64,000 nt of DNA from Bacteroidales bacterium WCE2008 (GTDB taxonomy: Bacteria; Bacteroidota; Bacteroidia; Bacteroidales; UBA932), in assembly GCA_900167925.1 (NCBI GenBank), contig FUZM01000006.1, positions 1 to 64,000 of the forward strand. The letters are read 5' to 3'. The position numbers and the translations under genes are program-made. The notes beneath the pieces were generated by a model. That model did no database searches. It was not told the DNA's origin and saw only the letters and a list, made by a program, of their open reading frames with translations. Positions 63,257 to 64,000 of the stretch are shown piece by piece. Position 1 is the first letter of the stretch. Every line of letters begins with the position of its first letter.

Positions 63257-63280
63257 AGTGTATTAGTTTAATAATACACT
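63257..63280. promoter_or_regulatory. Inverted repeat at the start of the efflux operon
   Basis: AGTGTATTA (63257-63265) and TAATACACT (63272-63280) form a perfect 9-bp inverted repeat with a 6-bp centre, directly against the ATG at 63256. A near-consensus -7 box (GATATTTG, minus strand, 63289-63282) sits just upstream. This suits a repressor operator covering the transcription start, or a hairpin that sequesters the start. Confidence 0.6.
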
Positions 63281-63378
63281 GCAAATATCGGAATTATTTT
63301 GATATCTGCAATATCTGACCCAAACTTTTTATAAAAAATGTGCCAAATATCCTGTTTCTCAGTATACAGCATTGTTTT

Positions 63379-63506
63379 GGCTGGGGGACTAGTGTCTCCG
63401 GCTGACGTCTTCGCTTCGCTCGACCCCTCCCAGCCTGACGGCCGGGCCCCTCCCTCTTACGTGGCCGAGGGTGGCCACGGTCACCGGAGACACTAGTCCT
63501 CCAGCC
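63379..63506. repeat. GC-rich structured element with 23-bp inverted repeat
   Basis: Arms at 63379-63401 and 63484-63506 pair at 22 of 23 positions around an 82-nt GC-rich loop that contains a further 7-bp hairpin (CGTGGCC..GGCCACG, 63460-63479). The rest of the 289-bp intergenic gap is AT-rich. It could be an extragenic palindromic repeat (REP/MITE-like), or a bidirectional terminator after ispF. Confidence 0.75.
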
Positions 63507-63545
63507 AGAAGATAAGACTGTTATTATGAAAATTTTTAGAGAAGA

Positions 63546-64000
63546 TTATCTATATAGGAGTGCGGTAGCCCAGACCTGGCAGCCTTCGCAGCGGCCGACA
63601 AATCCGAGATGCTCGGTAGTGGTCGCTTTTATGGACACGCAATCTTCTCCGATGCCGAGAACTCCGGCGAGAGTCGCCCTCATCGCAGGAACATACGAAC
63701 CTATCTTCGGCTTCTGGAGAGCTATGGTAATATCGACATTGCCCACGGACCAGCCTTTGCCGGAAACCAGCCCGACAACCTTGGAGAGCAGAATCTTGCT
63801 GTCAGCTCCTTTCCATTCGTCTGAAGTATCCGGGAAATGGTGGCCGATATCCCCGAGAGCGAGAGCGCCGAGGAGGGCGTCGCAAAGGGCGTGGATAGCT
63901 ACATCTCCGTCAGAATGGGCCACGAAGCCGACAGGACTCTCGATGCGCACTCCTCCGAGCCACATAGGCAGGCCTTCAGCTACCGCATGTACATCATATC
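63546..64000 (-). CDS. ispF: 2-C-methyl-D-erythritol 2,4-cyclodiphosphate synthase, N-terminus beyond window
   Basis: The frame is open to the right edge, where it reads YDVHAVAEGLPMWLGG; DVH is the start of the IspF metal site, so only a few N-terminal residues are missing. Further motifs are FVAHSDGDVAIHALCDALLGA (metal ligand His), LGDIGHHFPDTSDEWKGADS and the C-terminal IKATTTEHLGFVGRCEG. It cyclises CDP-ME2P to MEcPP in the MEP isoprenoid pathway in the cytoplasm. Confidence 0.95.
   Translation of the reverse strand, partial: YDVHAVAEGLPMWLGGVRIESPVGFVAHSDGDVAIHALCDALLGALALGDIGHHFPDTSDEWKGADSKILLSKVVGLVSGKGWSVGNVDITIALQKPKIGSYVPAMRATLAGVLGIGEDCVSIKATTTEHLGFVGRCEGCQVWATALLYR

Noticed and set aside
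1..64000. CRISPR arrays, intact insertion sequences or integrases
   Set aside because: No regularly spaced repeats and no transposase or integrase-like protein were seen on either strand.

Overview
The window is from a member of the Bacteroidota, most likely order Bacteroidales. The signs are a SusC/SusD pair, lipoproteins with Bacteroidota-style lipoboxes, promoters of the TTTG-N19-TAnnTTTG type (the tRNA-Gln promoter fits exactly), start codons with little Shine-Dalgarno signal, and a nutrient-scavenging gene set. Genus and species cannot be set from the sequence alone.

Region 1 (1-28,628) is a secretion and Rhs/YD-repeat block. Eleven tightly packed minus-strand genes (14,010 down to 5,550) form what looks like a compact, complete type II secretion (T2SS)-like machine: major pseudopilin, a short prepilin peptidase, GspE ATPase, secretin, GspL/PilN, GspM/PilO, a large GspK-like pseudopilin, GspC/PilP, two small pseudopilins and GspF. 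No PilT-like retraction ATPase is present. Only 36 bp after gspF, on the same strand and with no visible terminator, begins a giant Rhs protein with a Sec signal peptide; it runs off the left edge. A close paralogue (2308 aa) is divergent from the machine and ends in an HEMTH zinc-protease-like tip, followed with a 4-bp overlap by a small lipoprotein. A third Rhs protein (2083 aa, SpvB-like and FG-GAP N-terminal parts) lies convergent to that pair. This block is the best candidate in the window for an undescribed system: a T2SS-like exporter genetically coupled to Sec-targeted Rhs proteins.

Region 2 (28,700-47,824) is glycan uptake and uronate use: SusD, SusC, a histidine acid phosphatase, lipoamide dehydrogenase plus lipoate ligase, then lacI-uxaC divergent from kdgK-eda-exuT, and an NhaC antiporter-GH3-queH operon. 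A 21-bp operator-like site (20/21 identical) occurs in the lacI/kdgK intergenic region and upstream of susC, which suggests that one LacI-type regulator links outer-membrane glycan import to uronate catabolism.

Region 3 (47,880-57,660) holds tRNA-Gln, tRNA-Met, a flavodoxin-fold reductase, purN, and a second glycan cassette: GH95, a phosphatase fused to a phosphodiester glycosidase, a GLUG-repeat protein with another phosphodiester glycosidase domain, and a small jelly-roll lipoprotein. A ~45-bp direct repeat flanks this cassette, and the right copy sits beside a tiny remnant of a second GH95 gene.

Region 4 (57,676-64,000) is a five-gene MacAB-TolC-like ABC efflux operon with an inverted repeat at its start, a GC-rich structured intergenic element, and the 3' part of ispF cut by the right edge.
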